NCBI RefSeq assembly: GCF_006439055.1 | Contig: NZ_RCZC01000006.1 | Span: 110,994 to 174,993 of the forward strand | Direction of reading: 5' to 3' | Source of the DNA: Sphingomonas glacialis | GTDB taxonomy: Bacteria; Pseudomonadota; Alphaproteobacteria; Sphingomonadales; Sphingomonadaceae | DNA length: 64,000 bases | Shown here: one piece after another, positions 9,599-18,776 of the stretch | Position numbering within the stretch: the stretch's first letter is position 1 | Layout: every line of letters starts with the position of its first letter | Made by a program: the position numbers and the translations under genes | Notes under the pieces: model-generated | Told to the model about the DNA's origin: nothing | Databases searched by the model: none | What the model saw: only the letters and a program-made list of their open reading frames with translations

Positions 9599-9619
9599 CG
9601 CCATTCCCAGATTCTAGTC

Positions 9620-10570
9620 ATGAACCGGGGGGTCGTCACCATCGAAGCGCGCGTGTCCGAAAAGGCGTTAGGCCTCCGGCTCGACCGCGCGCTCGCCGAC
9701 GCGCTGCCCGAGGTTTCGCGCGAACGGCTCAAGGCGCTGATCGCCGGTGGCGCGGTCACCGATCCACGCGGCACGGTGGTGAGCGACCCGTCGAGCAAGG
9801 CGGTTGCCGGAGGGCTGTACGTCGTCGCCGTTCCCGAAGCGACGCCCTCGACCAACGAAGCGCAGGACATCGCGCTCAACGTCGTGTTCGAGGACGACCA
9901 CCTCATCGTGATCGACAAGCAGGCCGGACTCGTCGTCCACCCCGCCGCCGGCAATGCCGACGGAACGCTCGTCAACGCGCTGCTGCACCATTGCGCGGGC
10001 AATCTGTCGGGGATCGGCGGCGTCGCCCGCCCAGGGATCGTCCACCGAATCGACAAGGACACGTCGGGGCTGATGGTCGCCGCCAAGACCGACCGCGCGC
10101 ATGAGGGCCTCGCCCGCCAGTTCCACGATCACTCGATCGACCGCCGCTACAAGGCGATGGTATCGGGCCGCCCTAACCCCACTGCCGGCTCGGTCGACGC
10201 CCCGCTCGCGCGCTCGCCGTCGAACCGCAAGAAAATAGCGATCGTCCCCGGCGGGAAACGCGCCGTCACCCACTATACTACGCTTGAGCGGTTGAACGGG
10301 GGCGCGCTGGTGGAATGTCGGCTGGAGACGGGGCGCACGCATCAGGTCCGCGTGCACATGGCCTCGCTCGGCCATCCCTTGATCGGCGACCCGGTCTACG
10401 GTAGAACAAAGCAAGGCCACAAGGCGCTTCTGGAAACCTTGGGTTTCCGACGTCAGGCGTTGCACGCCGCCCGTTTGGGGTTCATTCATCCGGTGAATGG
10501 TAACGCTTTGGCGTTCGACAGCGAAATGCCTGCTGACATGCAGGAACTGTTCAGCGGCCTCTTGGTATAG
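9620..10570 (+). CDS. rluD: Ribosomal large subunit pseudouridine synthase RluD family
   Basis: Converts uridines of 23S rRNA to pseudouridine. The 316 residues comprise an S4 RNA-binding domain (about 14-75, with LDRALADALPEVSRERL) and an RluA/RluD catalytic domain. The catalytic aspartate is in HRIDKDTSGLMV; RRYKAMVSG, GRTHQVRVH and HPLIGDPVYG are further family motifs. The start codon is 21 bp from the divergent JAMM gene, so its promoter must lie inside that gene. rpoH follows 57 bp downstream in the same direction. Confidence 0.95.
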   Translation: MNRGVVTIEARVSEKALGLRLDRALADALPEVSRERLKALIAGGAVTDPRGTVVSDPSSKAVAGGLYVVAVPEATPSTNEAQDIALNVVFEDDHLIVIDKQAGLVVHPAAGNADGTLVNALLHHCAGNLSGIGGVARPGIVHRIDKDTSGLMVAAKTDRAHEGLARQFHDHSIDRRYKAMVSGRPNPTAGSVDAPLARSPSNRKKIAIVPGGKRAVTHYTTLERLNGGALVECRLETGRTHQVRVHMASLGHPLIGDPVYGRTKQGHKALLETLGFRRQALHAARLGFIHPVNGNALAFDSEMPADMQELFSGLLV

Positions 10571-10627
10571 CATTCGGCCTGGCGTCCGCGTTTCACGGCA
10601 CCCGACCTATTAAAGGGAGACACGATC

Positions 10628-11533
10628 ATGGCAGCCCGCAGCAACGTCCCCGCGACGATTCCCGCCCTCGGTGGCGAAGCGAGCCTCAATCGCTACCTCT
10701 CCGAGATCAAGAAATTCCCGATCCTCGCGCCCGAGCAGGAATATATGCTCGCCAAGCGCTTCGAGGAGCATGGCGACACCGACGCTGCCGCGCAGCTCGT
10801 CACCTCGCATCTGCGACTCGTGGCGAAGATCGCGATGGGCTATCGCGGCTACGGCCTGCCGGTCAGCGAGCTGATCTCAGAAGGCAATATCGGCCTGATG
10901 CAGGGCGTTAAGAAGTTCGAGGCCGATCGCGGCTTCCGACTCGCCACCTATGCGATGTGGTGGATCCGCGCGTCGATCCAGGAATTCATCCTGCGCTCGT
11001 GGAGCCTCGTGAAGATGGGCACCACCGCCGCGCAGAAGAAGCTGTTCTTCAACCTGCGCCGGATGAAGTCCAAGCTCGACGCGTTCGAGGATGGCGATCT
11101 CTCGCCGGAGCATCTCGCCAAGATCGCCAAGGATCTCGGCGTGACCGAGGCCGAAGTGACCAGCATGAACCGCCGCATGGCGATGGGCGGCGACACCTCG
11201 CTCAACGTGCCCATGCGTGAGGATGGCGACGGCCAGTGGCAGGATTGGCTGCAGGACGACGCCCCGCTGCAGGACACCGTCGTCGCCGAAGCGCAGGAGG
11301 CCGACGTCCGCCACTCGATGCTGACCGCGGCGATGGAGGATCTCAACGAGCGCGAGCAGTTCATCCTGACCGAGCGCCGCCTGACCGACGAACCCAAGAC
11401 GCTCGAAGAGCTGTCGCAGGTTTACGGCGTCTCGCGCGAGCGCGTCCGCCAGATCGAGGTGCGGGCATTCGAGAAGCTGCAAAAGGCGATGATGCGGATC
11501 GCCGGCGACCAGCGGATGCTCGTCGCAGCGTAA
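10628..11533 (+). CDS. rpoH: RNA polymerase heat-shock sigma factor RpoH
   Basis: Sigma-32-type factor of 301 residues. Regions 2.1-2.4 (with ATYAMWWIRASIQEFILRSW), the RpoH box QKKLFFNLR at 136-144 (a site used by FtsH and DnaK for control in the family) and the region 4.2 HTH (VSRERVRQIE) are all present. AAGGGAGA precedes the ATG. The amine oxidase gene begins 4 nt after the stop, so the two are probably co-transcribed. Confidence 0.97.
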   Translation: MAARSNVPATIPALGGEASLNRYLSEIKKFPILAPEQEYMLAKRFEEHGDTDAAAQLVTSHLRLVAKIAMGYRGYGLPVSELISEGNIGLMQGVKKFEADRGFRLATYAMWWIRASIQEFILRSWSLVKMGTTAAQKKLFFNLRRMKSKLDAFEDGDLSPEHLAKIAKDLGVTEAEVTSMNRRMAMGGDTSLNVPMREDGDGQWQDWLQDDAPLQDTVVAEAQEADVRHSMLTAAMEDLNEREQFILTERRLTDEPKTLEELSQVYGVSRERVRQIEVRAFEKLQKAMMRIAGDQRMLVAA

Positions 11534-11537
11534 GACT

Positions 11538-12809
11538 ATGGCCGGTGCCGATGCGATCATCGTCGGTGCCGGCGCCGCTGGCATCGCCGCGGCACGTGTG
11601 TTGCACGATGCGGGGCTCGATGTGCTGCTGCTGGAGGCGGGGGACCGCATCGGTGGCCGCGCGCATAGCGTGGCGCTGGACCTCCCAGCTGCTGACGCAC
11701 CCCTGCGTAGGCCGGCGAGCATAACGGTCGATTACGGCTGCGGCTGGCTCCACTCCGCCAGGCGCAACCCCTGGACCAAGCTCGCCGGCCACTACGGCCT
11801 CACCGTCGATCGCAGCCCCTCCAATTGGGGTAGCCAATGGCGCAACCTCGGTTTCCCGCGTGACGAGCAGGATGCCTATCACGCCGCCTGGGACCGCTGG
11901 GACACCGCCGCGCATTCAGCGCTTGGTGGCCCCGACCGCCCGCTCAGCGAGTTCATCGCCACCAACGATCCGTGGCGCCCGATGATCGACGCGATATCGG
12001 GCTATGCCAATGGCGCACCTCTGTCGGAAGTCTCGCTGCACGACTGGGCAGCGTATGAAGACGCCGCCACCGACGACAATTGGGCGGTCGAGCAAGGCTA
12101 TGGCACACTCGTCGCCCGGCATGCGCACGGCCTGCCGCTACAGCTCCAAACCGTGGTCACGCGCATCGACCACCGCGGCACGACGATCCGCGTCGAGACC
12201 GACCGCGGAACGCTCGAAACACGCCACGTCATCGTCGCCGTGCCGACCACTGTGCTCGCGCGCGAAGCGATCCGCTTCGATCCCCCGCTTCCCGCCAAGC
12301 ATGCCGCCGCCGCCGATCTGCCGCTGGGGCTCGCCGACAAGATCTTCCTCCACGTCACCGACGCCGATCTGCCGCCCAACGGCCACCTCATCGGCGATCC
12401 GCACAGCGCCTGCACCGCCAGCTACCGCCTCGCGCCGTTCGGCACGCCGCTGATCGAGGGCTTTATCGGCGGCGACTGTGCGGAGATGCTCGAAGACAAG
12501 GACGACCGTGCTGCCGAAGAGTTTGCGATCGGCGAACTGGTGGCGCTGCTCGGCGGCGACTGGCGCGCCAAACTGACCCCGCTCGCCCGCACGCGCTGGC
12601 GGCACGCACCGCATATCCACGGCAGCTATTCGCACGCCCGCGTCGGTGCAGCAGGCCAACGTGCGGTGCTCGCCGCTCCGGTCGATGATCGCCTGTTCTT
12701 CGCCGGCGAGGCCTGTTCGCGGCACGATTTCTCGACCGCGCACGGCGCCTATGCGACCGGCCGCGCCGCTGCCGAAGCGGTGCTTGCGGCACGTGGTGGA
12801 CAGCGCTGA
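11538..12809 (+). CDS. FAD-dependent amine oxidase (flavin monooxygenase/MAO type)
   Basis: A 423-residue flavoprotein with a dinucleotide-binding motif at the very N-terminus (VGAGAAGIAAARVL) followed by LLEAGDRIGGRAHS, the classic amino-oxidase start. The C-terminal FAD contact is FFAGEACSRHDFSTAHGAY. The family includes monoamine and polyamine oxidases and histone-demethylase-like enzymes; the substrate is not deducible. There is no signal peptide, so it is cytoplasmic. It begins 4 nt after rpoH, suggesting expression with the heat-shock factor, and mtgA follows 23 bp later. Confidence 0.9.
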   Translation: MAGADAIIVGAGAAGIAAARVLHDAGLDVLLLEAGDRIGGRAHSVALDLPAADAPLRRPASITVDYGCGWLHSARRNPWTKLAGHYGLTVDRSPSNWGSQWRNLGFPRDEQDAYHAAWDRWDTAAHSALGGPDRPLSEFIATNDPWRPMIDAISGYANGAPLSEVSLHDWAAYEDAATDDNWAVEQGYGTLVARHAHGLPLQLQTVVTRIDHRGTTIRVETDRGTLETRHVIVAVPTTVLAREAIRFDPPLPAKHAAAADLPLGLADKIFLHVTDADLPPNGHLIGDPHSACTASYRLAPFGTPLIEGFIGGDCAEMLEDKDDRAAEEFAIGELVALLGGDWRAKLTPLARTRWRHAPHIHGSYSHARVGAAGQRAVLAAPVDDRLFFAGEACSRHDFSTAHGAYATGRAAAEAVLAARGGQR

Positions 12810-12832
12810 CCACCGCGCCCTAAGACGCAGGG

Positions 12833-13576
12833 ATGAGCGACTTCAGGCAATCCCGCGCCGCCCCTTTTCCCAGACCTCGCAGCGCGTCGCGGCGCGGCGT
12901 GATTGGGTGGACGCTCGGCTGGATCGTCCGGCTGGTGCTCGGCTTCGTGCTGATCTCGGTCCTGATGGTGGTGGTGTATCGCTTCGTCCCGCCGCCGATC
13001 ACGCTGACGATGATCGGCGATGCGCTCGGCGGGCACGGCATCGACAAGACCTGGCGCCCGCTGTCGGACATCGACCGCAACATGCCGCGCGCCGCCATCG
13101 CCGGCGAGGACTCACGCTTCTGCACGCATCACGGCTTCGACTTCATCGCGATCGAGACGGCGATGGTGCGCAACGCGCGCGGCGGGCGGATCCGCGGCGG
13201 CTCGACGATCAGCCAGCAGACCGCGAAGAACGTCTTCCTGATCCAGGGCGGCGGCTATCCGCGCAAAGCGCTCGAGGCCTATTTCACCGTGCTGATCGAG
13301 ACGATCTGGGGGAAGCGCCGGATCATGGAGGTCTATCTCAACGTCGCCGAGACGGGGATCGGCACCTACGGCGTCGATGCAGCGGCGCACCGCTATTTCG
13401 GCCATGACGCCTCGCGCCTGTCACCCGACGAGGCCGGCCGCATCGCGGCGGTCCTGCCGCTCCCCAAGAAGCGCGCGGCGGTTGCGCCACGCGGCTTCAC
13501 GCGCCGCCACGGCAACACGATCGCGCGCCGCGTAGGCGTGGTTCGGAACGACGGCCTGGACGCCTGCCTGCGCTAG
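12833..13576 (+). CDS. mtgA: Monofunctional peptidoglycan glycosyltransferase
   Basis: Polymerises lipid II into glycan strands at the outer face of the inner membrane. The 247 residues have a basic N-terminus, one membrane anchor (about 26-48) and a GT51 domain. The catalytic glutamate is E92 in IAGEDSRFCTHHG; GGSTISQQTAKNVFL and KRRIMEVYLNVAE are the other GT51 motifs. No transpeptidase domain follows. It ends just before a dispersed inverted repeat. Confidence 0.95.
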   Translation: MSDFRQSRAAPFPRPRSASRRGVIGWTLGWIVRLVLGFVLISVLMVVVYRFVPPPITLTMIGDALGGHGIDKTWRPLSDIDRNMPRAAIAGEDSRFCTHHGFDFIAIETAMVRNARGGRIRGGSTISQQTAKNVFLIQGGGYPRKALEAYFTVLIETIWGKRRIMEVYLNVAETGIGTYGVDAAAHRYFGHDASRLSPDEAGRIAAVLPLPKKRAAVAPRGFTRRHGNTIARRVGVVRNDGLDACLR

Positions 13577-13593
13577 GCCCACTCCCCCACGCC

Positions 13594-13687
13594 GTCACCC
13601 CGGCCTTGTGCCGGGGTCCACCGCGCAGCGCAAACTGCCGTAGTTGCGCGCGCGGCACGGTGGGCCCCGGCACAAGGCCGGGGTGAC
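13594..13687. repeat. Dispersed composite inverted repeat, GTCACCCCGG family
   Basis: An imperfect 94-bp palindrome: GTCACCCCGGCCTTGTGCC at one end and its inverse at the other, with an inner inverted GGTCCACCG / CGGTGGGCC pair. Near-identical units occur at 44201-44294 and 44346-44439. It lies between convergent mtgA and the small membrane protein gene, where it could terminate both. Confidence 0.8.
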
Positions 13688-13706
13688 GCTGGGTGAGAGG
13701 CGGCCC

Positions 13707-13955
13707 TTACTTAGCCGCCTCGTCGGTCGCCTTCGACGCGCTGTCACCGATCTTCTTCGCACTATCGCCGACCTTGTCCGCTGCGCCCGAGATCGCGTCG
13801 GTGCGGATGTTGTCGTTCTGGCTGCGATTGAAGAGGTAGAACGCCCCGACGACGACGGCGACCAGCAGCACCAACCCGATAAAGATCGCGGCCCCGCCGC
13901 CACCCTTGCGCTCGATGACGGTAACGTTCGGGGTTTCGGTGTATTTGTCGCTCAT
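13707..13955 (-). CDS. Small single-pass membrane protein
   Basis: An 82-residue protein with a short polar N-terminus, a Gly run, one strongly hydrophobic segment (about 24-42, AAIFIGLVLLVAVVVGAFYL) and an Ala/Lys/Asp-rich helical tail with repeated DSAKKI/DSASKA units. GGGAG lies 8 nt before the ATG at 13955; a longer reading is less likely. No known domain is recognised. The tail resembles amphipathic, possibly coiled or surface-binding helices. Confidence 0.75.
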   Translation of the reverse strand: MSDKYTETPNVTVIERKGGGGAAIFIGLVLLVAVVVGAFYLFNRSQNDNIRTDAISGAADKVGDSAKKIGDSASKATDEAAK

Positions 13956-14044
13956 GGTCGTCTCCCTGGTGTGGGGAAACAAACCCGAGCCTTCGACAAT
14001 CGTTCCCGACGCGGCGACTTCGCGTCACCGCGTCGGAATGGCGC

Positions 14045-16780
14045 TCACACCGCGCCGTGGCAGTGCTTGTACTTGCGCCCCGACCCGCATGGGCACGGCG
14101 CGTTGCGGCTGACCGTGCTCTCCCACTGCGCCGGGTCCTGCCCGATCTCGCTGCCATCGGGCTGCGGGATCGACAGCGGCGCAAGCCGCGTCGTGATGTG
14201 CCCCGACGACGCGCCGTCCTGGTCGTAGGTGTCGTCCTCACCCGTGAACGGGTCGAAATGCTGCGTGATGAAGTCGGGCAGCGTCGGCAGGTCGGGCGCC
14301 TGCTCGAGCTGGAACTGCGCGAACGCGATCGTGCGCGTCACGTCCTCGCGGATGTTGGCGAGCATCCGCTCGAACAGCGAGAACGCTTCCTGCTTATACT
14401 CGTTGATCGGCGTCTTCTGCGCGTACGCGCGCAGATGCACGACCTGGCGCAAGGCATCGAGCGTCGCCAGATGCTCCTTCCAGTGATGGTCGAGATTCTG
14501 CAGCAGGATCGACTTCTCGACGCGAACCCAGGTGTCGGGATCGAGCGATGCCGCCTTTTCCGCGATCATCTCGTCGGCCATCGCCTGGACGCGGCTCTCG
14601 ATGATCTCGGGGTCGATCGCCTCTTCCTCGAGCCATGCCTCGATCTGCGGTTCGAGGTTGAGCGTCTCGGCGAGCTGCGCCTTCATCCCCTCGATGTTCC
14701 ACTGCTCGGGGTAGGTGCCCGGAGGGCAGGCGCCGCCGACGATCGTGTTGACCGTTTCCGCACGCATGTCCTCGACCACGTCGCCGACCGTGTCGGCGTC
14801 CATGATGTCGGCGCGCTGCTCGTAGATCACCTTGCGCTGGTCGTTCATCACGTCGTCATATTCGACGACCTGCTTGCGGATGTCGTAGTTGCGCGCCTCG
14901 ACCTTCTTCTGCGCGGTCTCGATCGCCTTCGACAGCCACTTGCTGCCGATCGCCTCGCCATCGCCGATATTGTTGCGCATCATCTTGGCGAACAGCGTGT
15001 CCGGCCCGAAGATGCGCAGCAGGTCATCGTCGAGGCTGAGATAGAAGCGCGACAGGCCGGGATCGCCCTGACGACCCGAGCGGCCGCGCAGCTGGTTGTC
15101 GATGCGGCGGCTTTCGTGGCGCTCGGTGCCGAGCACGAACAGCCCGCCCGCGGCGAGCACCGCTGCCTTCTCGGCAGCGATCTGTTCCTTGATCTTCGCG
15201 ATCGCGGCGTCGCGCTCGGGGCCTTCGGGCATCTCGGACAGCTCGTCATTGACGAGGAATTCGAGATTGCCGCCGAGCTGAATGTCGGTGCCGCGGCCCG
15301 CCATGTTGGTGGCGATCGTCACCGCGCCGGCGCGGCCGGCCTGCGCGACGATGTGCGCCTCGCGCTCATGCTGGCGTGCGTTGAGCACGGCATGCTCGAC
15401 GCCTTCCTTGACGAGGAAGTCGCTGAGCAGCTCGGACTTCTCGATCGACACCGTGCCGACCAGCACCGGCTGGCCGAGATCGGCGTGATATTTGATCTTC
15501 TTGGCGATCGCCGCGAACTTGTCGGCGGTGTCCTTGTAGAATTCGTCTTCCTCATCGACGCGCTTGACGCCGACATTGGTCGGGATCGTCACCACGTTCA
15601 TCTTGTAGATGTCGTAGAATTCGGCCGCCTCGGTCGCCGCGGTGCCGGTCATGCCCGCGAGCTTGGGGTACATGCGGAAATAGTTCTGGAAGGTGATCGA
15701 GGCCATCGTCTGGTTCTCGGGCTCGATGTCGACCCCTTCCTTGGCCTCGACCGCCTGGTGCAGGCCATCCGACCAGCGGCGCCCGTCCATCATGCGACCG
15801 GTGAACTCGTCGATGATGATGACCTTGCCGTCCTTGACGATGTAATCGGTGTCGGCCTTGAACATCATGTTGGCGCGCAGCGCCTGGTTGAGGTGGTGGA
15901 CCACCTGCGTGTTCTCGAAATCGTAGAGGTTGGCGCCCTCGAGCAGCCCGGCATCCTCGAGCATCCGCTCGACCTTCTCGGTGCCGTCCTCGGTGAGGAT
16001 GATCGACTTCTGCTTCTCGTCCTTCTCGTAATCCTCGGCCGCGAGCTGCTTCACGACGAGATCGACCGAGCGATACAGATCGGACTTGTCGTCGGTCGGG
16101 CCCGAGATGATCAGCGGCGTGCGCGCCTCGTCGATCAGCACCGAATCGACCTCGTCGACGATCGCCATCGCGAACGGCCGCTGGACCATCGATTCGCGGT
16201 CGTACTTCATGTTGTCGCGCAGATAATCGAAGCCGAACTCGTTGTTCGTGCCGTAGGTGATGTCGGCGGCATAAGCGGCATGGCGCTGCTCGTCCGACAG
16301 GTTCGGAACGATCACGCCGACCGTCAGCCCGAGGAAATTATAGACCTGCGCCATCCAGCCGGCATCGCGCGCAGCGAGATAGTCGTTGACCGTGATGACG
16401 TGGACGCCCTTGCCCGGCAGCGCGTTGAGATAGGTGGCAAGCGTCGCGACGAGCGTCTTGCCCTCGCCGGTGCGCATCTCGGCGATCTCGCCGCGGTGGA
16501 GCACGATGCCGCCGATCATCTGCACGTCGTAATGCCGCTGGCCGAGCGCGCGCTTGGCGGCTTCGCGCACCGTGGCGAAGGCTTCGGGGAGCAGGTCGTC
16601 GAGCTTCTCGTCGGCGGCAAGCCGCTCGCGGAAGCGCAGCGTCTGGGCCGAGAGGTCCTCGTCGGACATCGCCGAGATGACGGGCTCGAAATCGTTGATC
16701 TTGGTAACGATCGCACCGAGCGATTTGACATAGCGGTCGTTGGACGAACCGAAGAGCGTTTTGGCGAGGCCACCGAACAT
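14045..16780 (-). CDS. secA: Preprotein translocase ATPase SecA
   Basis: Motor of the Sec secretion pathway, acting at SecYEG on the cytoplasmic face of the inner membrane. The 911 residues contain the DEAD-like motor (MRTGEGKTLVATL, VDEVDSVLIDEARTPLI), the preprotein cross-linking domain, the second motor domain (NMAGRGTDI, LRGRSGRQGDPG) and a C-terminal zinc-binding tail CPCGSGRKYKHCHG that contacts SecB and phospholipid. The start MFGGLAKTLFGSSNDRY at 16780 is the family start. It is encoded alone, with a small exported-protein gene upstream on the same strand. Confidence 0.97.
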   Translation of the reverse strand: MFGGLAKTLFGSSNDRYVKSLGAIVTKINDFEPVISAMSDEDLSAQTLRFRERLAADEKLDDLLPEAFATVREAAKRALGQRHYDVQMIGGIVLHRGEIAEMRTGEGKTLVATLATYLNALPGKGVHVITVNDYLAARDAGWMAQVYNFLGLTVGVIVPNLSDEQRHAAYAADITYGTNNEFGFDYLRDNMKYDRESMVQRPFAMAIVDEVDSVLIDEARTPLIISGPTDDKSDLYRSVDLVVKQLAAEDYEKDEKQKSIILTEDGTEKVERMLEDAGLLEGANLYDFENTQVVHHLNQALRANMMFKADTDYIVKDGKVIIIDEFTGRMMDGRRWSDGLHQAVEAKEGVDIEPENQTMASITFQNYFRMYPKLAGMTGTAATEAAEFYDIYKMNVVTIPTNVGVKRVDEEDEFYKDTADKFAAIAKKIKYHADLGQPVLVGTVSIEKSELLSDFLVKEGVEHAVLNARQHEREAHIVAQAGRAGAVTIATNMAGRGTDIQLGGNLEFLVNDELSEMPEGPERDAAIAKIKEQIAAEKAAVLAAGGLFVLGTERHESRRIDNQLRGRSGRQGDPGLSRFYLSLDDDLLRIFGPDTLFAKMMRNNIGDGEAIGSKWLSKAIETAQKKVEARNYDIRKQVVEYDDVMNDQRKVIYEQRADIMDADTVGDVVEDMRAETVNTIVGGACPPGTYPEQWNIEGMKAQLAETLNLEPQIEAWLEEEAIDPEIIESRVQAMADEMIAEKAASLDPDTWVRVEKSILLQNLDHHWKEHLATLDALRQVVHLRAYAQKTPINEYKQEAFSLFERMLANIREDVTRTIAFAQFQLEQAPDLPTLPDFITQHFDPFTGEDDTYDQDGASSGHITTRLAPLSIPQPDGSEIGQDPAQWESTVSRNAPCPCGSGRKYKHCHGAV

Positions 16781-16865
16781 GGGCAATTCCTGTACGATAA
16801 GAGCGCGCGCACGAAGGCTGCGCAGAATAGGATGAGAGCTGGCGAGCGCGATCAGCGCCGCCGGA

Positions 16866-17129
16866 TCAAGCCCGTGGGCGATCCAGATACAGCCGCGGCG
16901 CGGCCGACAGCAGCGCGGGCAGCGAATCGGCAAGCGCAAAGCTGTCGGTGAGCCCAAACGCGCCGAGCAGATGCCGATGGCCCAACACGAACGGCGCGAC
17001 CGCAACTGCTAGACGCTGCGTCTGCGCGGCGGCCAGCGGGCATTGCGCGCTGATCTCGACCGGTCGCACGCCACTCACCACGCCGGTGAGCGCGGTCAGG
17101 AGGGCAGAGAGAAGCAGCAGAAACGGCAT
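16866..17129 (-). CDS. Small exported protein, unknown function
   Basis: An 87-residue ORF upstream of secA on the same strand. It begins with a hydrophobic, signal-like stretch (MPFLLLLSALLTALTGVVSG) and has no recognisable domain. The single Cys (SAQCPLA) sits just after the predicted cleavage region. The ATG at 17129 was chosen because it creates this signal sequence; longer in-frame readings are Arg-rich and look like noise. The call rests on the signal-like start and on the absence of any other gene in this gap. Confidence 0.55.
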   Translation of the reverse strand: MPFLLLLSALLTALTGVVSGVRPVEISAQCPLAAAQTQRLAVAVAPFVLGHRHLLGAFGLTDSFALADSLPALLSAAPRLYLDRPRA

Positions 17130-17191
17130 GGCTCCGCGCGATCTAGGGACTAACCGCGCGCACGTCCAGCGACTCGCGCCTCCATTACCGA

Positions 17192-17629
17192 TCAGGACGG
17201 AAGGCGCCAGACGACATTGCGGTGCCAGGTCGCGGCAATCGGCGTGCCGTTCGCATCGCGCGCCGGGGCGAAGCGCGCGCGGCTGCGCAGCGCGCGGCAC
17301 GCGGCCTGGTCGAGCGACTCGTGGCCGCTGCTCTCGCTGATGCGGCACGCGACGATGCTACCGGTATCGCCGATCGCCAGCTCGACACCGACCTTGCCCT
17401 GCTCGTTCCGCGCGAGCGCCGCGGCAGGATAATCATCGGCGGTGATCCATTCGGCGGCTCCGCCGATCGGGATCGCGCCGTGCGGAGAGGGCGGCTCCGC
17501 CTCAGGCTGAGCCGACGACGGGCGGTAGGCGGGCGCGACCGGTTTGGCGCGGTCGCGCGGCGAATCCGCATCCCAGTCCGCAGGCGAATCGCGCACCGTC
17601 GCGATCCCGATGCTCAGCAGCAGGATCAC
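17192..17629 (-). CDS. TonB C-terminal-like energy transducer family protein
   Basis: A 145-residue protein with an N-terminal hydrophobic anchor, a Pro-rich linker (PVAPAYRPSSAQPEAEPPSP) and a TonB-like C-terminal fold (GKVGVELAIGDTGSI, ACRALRSRARFAPARD). GTG at 17629 is the last possible start but cuts the membrane helix: the in-frame sequence upstream (RVLGIAVILLLSIGIATV) would complete it, so the true start may lie further upstream with a non-ATG codon. Such small TonB-domain proteins can energise outer-membrane receptors or act as independent periplasmic proteins; no ExbB/ExbD genes are adjacent. Confidence 0.75.
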   Translation of the reverse strand: MILLLSIGIATVRDSPADWDADSPRDRAKPVAPAYRPSSAQPEAEPPSPHGAIPIGGAAEWITADDYPAAALARNEQGKVGVELAIGDTGSIVACRISESSGHESLDQAACRALRSRARFAPARDANGTPIAATWHRNVVWRLPS

Positions 17630-17703
17630 GGCGATCCCCAGTACGCGCAGACCACGATCATCACCGCTTCGCGGCGTTTCCCCTCCCCCAGCACGGCGCG
17701 CGC

Positions 17704-18546
17704 TTACTCGTCGTCGCGAACCGGGCGTGGGCCACCCGGCCGTGGACCGCCTGGGGGGTGCGGCCGCGCGAAGCTCTCAGCCGAGACGCGCGGCAAATCC
17801 TTCAAGCGCAGCACGCCGACATTCTTCGAATCGAGCATGGCGAAGCGCTTATCGGCAGCGGCCTCGAACTCGGCCGGGCTGATGCCGCGGTTGAAATTGG
17901 TGTCCATCGGCGTGATCGGCTCGGGATAGTCGAACAGGCCATAGCGGGCGGCACCGGCCTTCGAATTGTCGAATTGGCGCATCGGCCGAGCCGCTTCGCC
18001 GTCGCCGCCCTCGCCGCCGCCGCCGCCAGGCGGGCCGCCCATACCGCCGCCTCCCATACCGCCACCACCCATGCCACCGCCGCCCATGCCGCCCCCGCCC
18101 ATTCCTCCGCCGCGCCGACCACCGCCGCGCCCGCCGCCACCTCCGCCGCGCGGGGCCCCACCGCCACCAGGACCACCGCCGACGCGAACTTCGGGCAAAA
18201 GCTCGGATTCGTAGAACTCGATATCGTCGGGATCGATCTCGCCGTCATGCCCGCGATCGAGCACCGCGAAGAACCGCATCGCATCCGCCGTGAATTCTGC
18301 GGGGGTGAGGATCCCGTCATGATTGGTGTCGGCGGTCTCGAACCAGCGCGTCTCGGGATCGACGCCGTTTGCCTCCGCACGGACCGGCTCGCCCATCGGG
18401 CTGACGAACAACTTGCTGCGGACGGGCCCGCGACGATCCGGCGGGCCATCGCCGCGCGGCGCGCCGGGCATGGGCTGCTGCGCGGTCGCACCGCCTGCAT
18501 AGGCCGTGGTCGTCAGGGCAAGGCACGTCAGCAGGATCAAGCGCAT
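17704..18546 (-). CDS. Exported EF-hand protein with Gly-Met repeats
   Basis: A 280-residue secreted or periplasmic protein with a signal peptide (MRLILLTCLALTTTAYAGG). It has a canonical EF-hand loop (DTNHDGILTPAEF), a second likely loop (DRGHDGEIDPDDIEF) and two weaker C-terminal ones (DTNFNRGISPAEF, DSKNVGVLRLKDL). Between the pairs lies a low-complexity linker rich in Gly, Arg and Met with tandem GGGGM units at about residues 148-168. It probably binds calcium; the partner is unknown. The Gly-Met tract comes from a pure GC repeat that may vary in length. Confidence 0.85.
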   Translation of the reverse strand: MRLILLTCLALTTTAYAGGATAQQPMPGAPRGDGPPDRRGPVRSKLFVSPMGEPVRAEANGVDPETRWFETADTNHDGILTPAEFTADAMRFFAVLDRGHDGEIDPDDIEFYESELLPEVRVGGGPGGGGAPRGGGGGGRGGGRRGGGMGGGGMGGGGMGGGGMGGGGMGGPPGGGGGEGGDGEAARPMRQFDNSKAGAARYGLFDYPEPITPMDTNFNRGISPAEFEAAADKRFAMLDSKNVGVLRLKDLPRVSAESFARPHPPGGPRPGGPRPVRDDE

Positions 18547-18776
18547 GATCGAAACTCCGAAAGGGGGCGATCGCGATCAGTCGCGGCGGACCGGGCAGCA
18601 TCAAGGCAGACCGTGACGGGTGCGACGAAACGGTGCGGTGGTCCGACGAACCGATCGCGCCCGGCTTTTTCGCGCTTCGTCAGGGGCTTGGCGCGGATCA
18701 CCCGCGATACTGCTCAATCGGGCTTGGCGGCAGCTCGCCCTTTGCGTCGCTGCGGCCGCGCATCTATGAGCGAAGC

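Noticed and set aside
10571..10627. Possible heat-shock-type promoter upstream of rpoH
   Set aside because: CTTGGTATAG near the rluD stop resembles a -35, but no matching -10 could be found at the right distance.
14057..16951. 964-codon plus-strand ORF opposite secA
   Set aside because: Perfectly antisense to secA, low-complexity composition with LRD/RDL-type residues; no ribosome binding site or domain.
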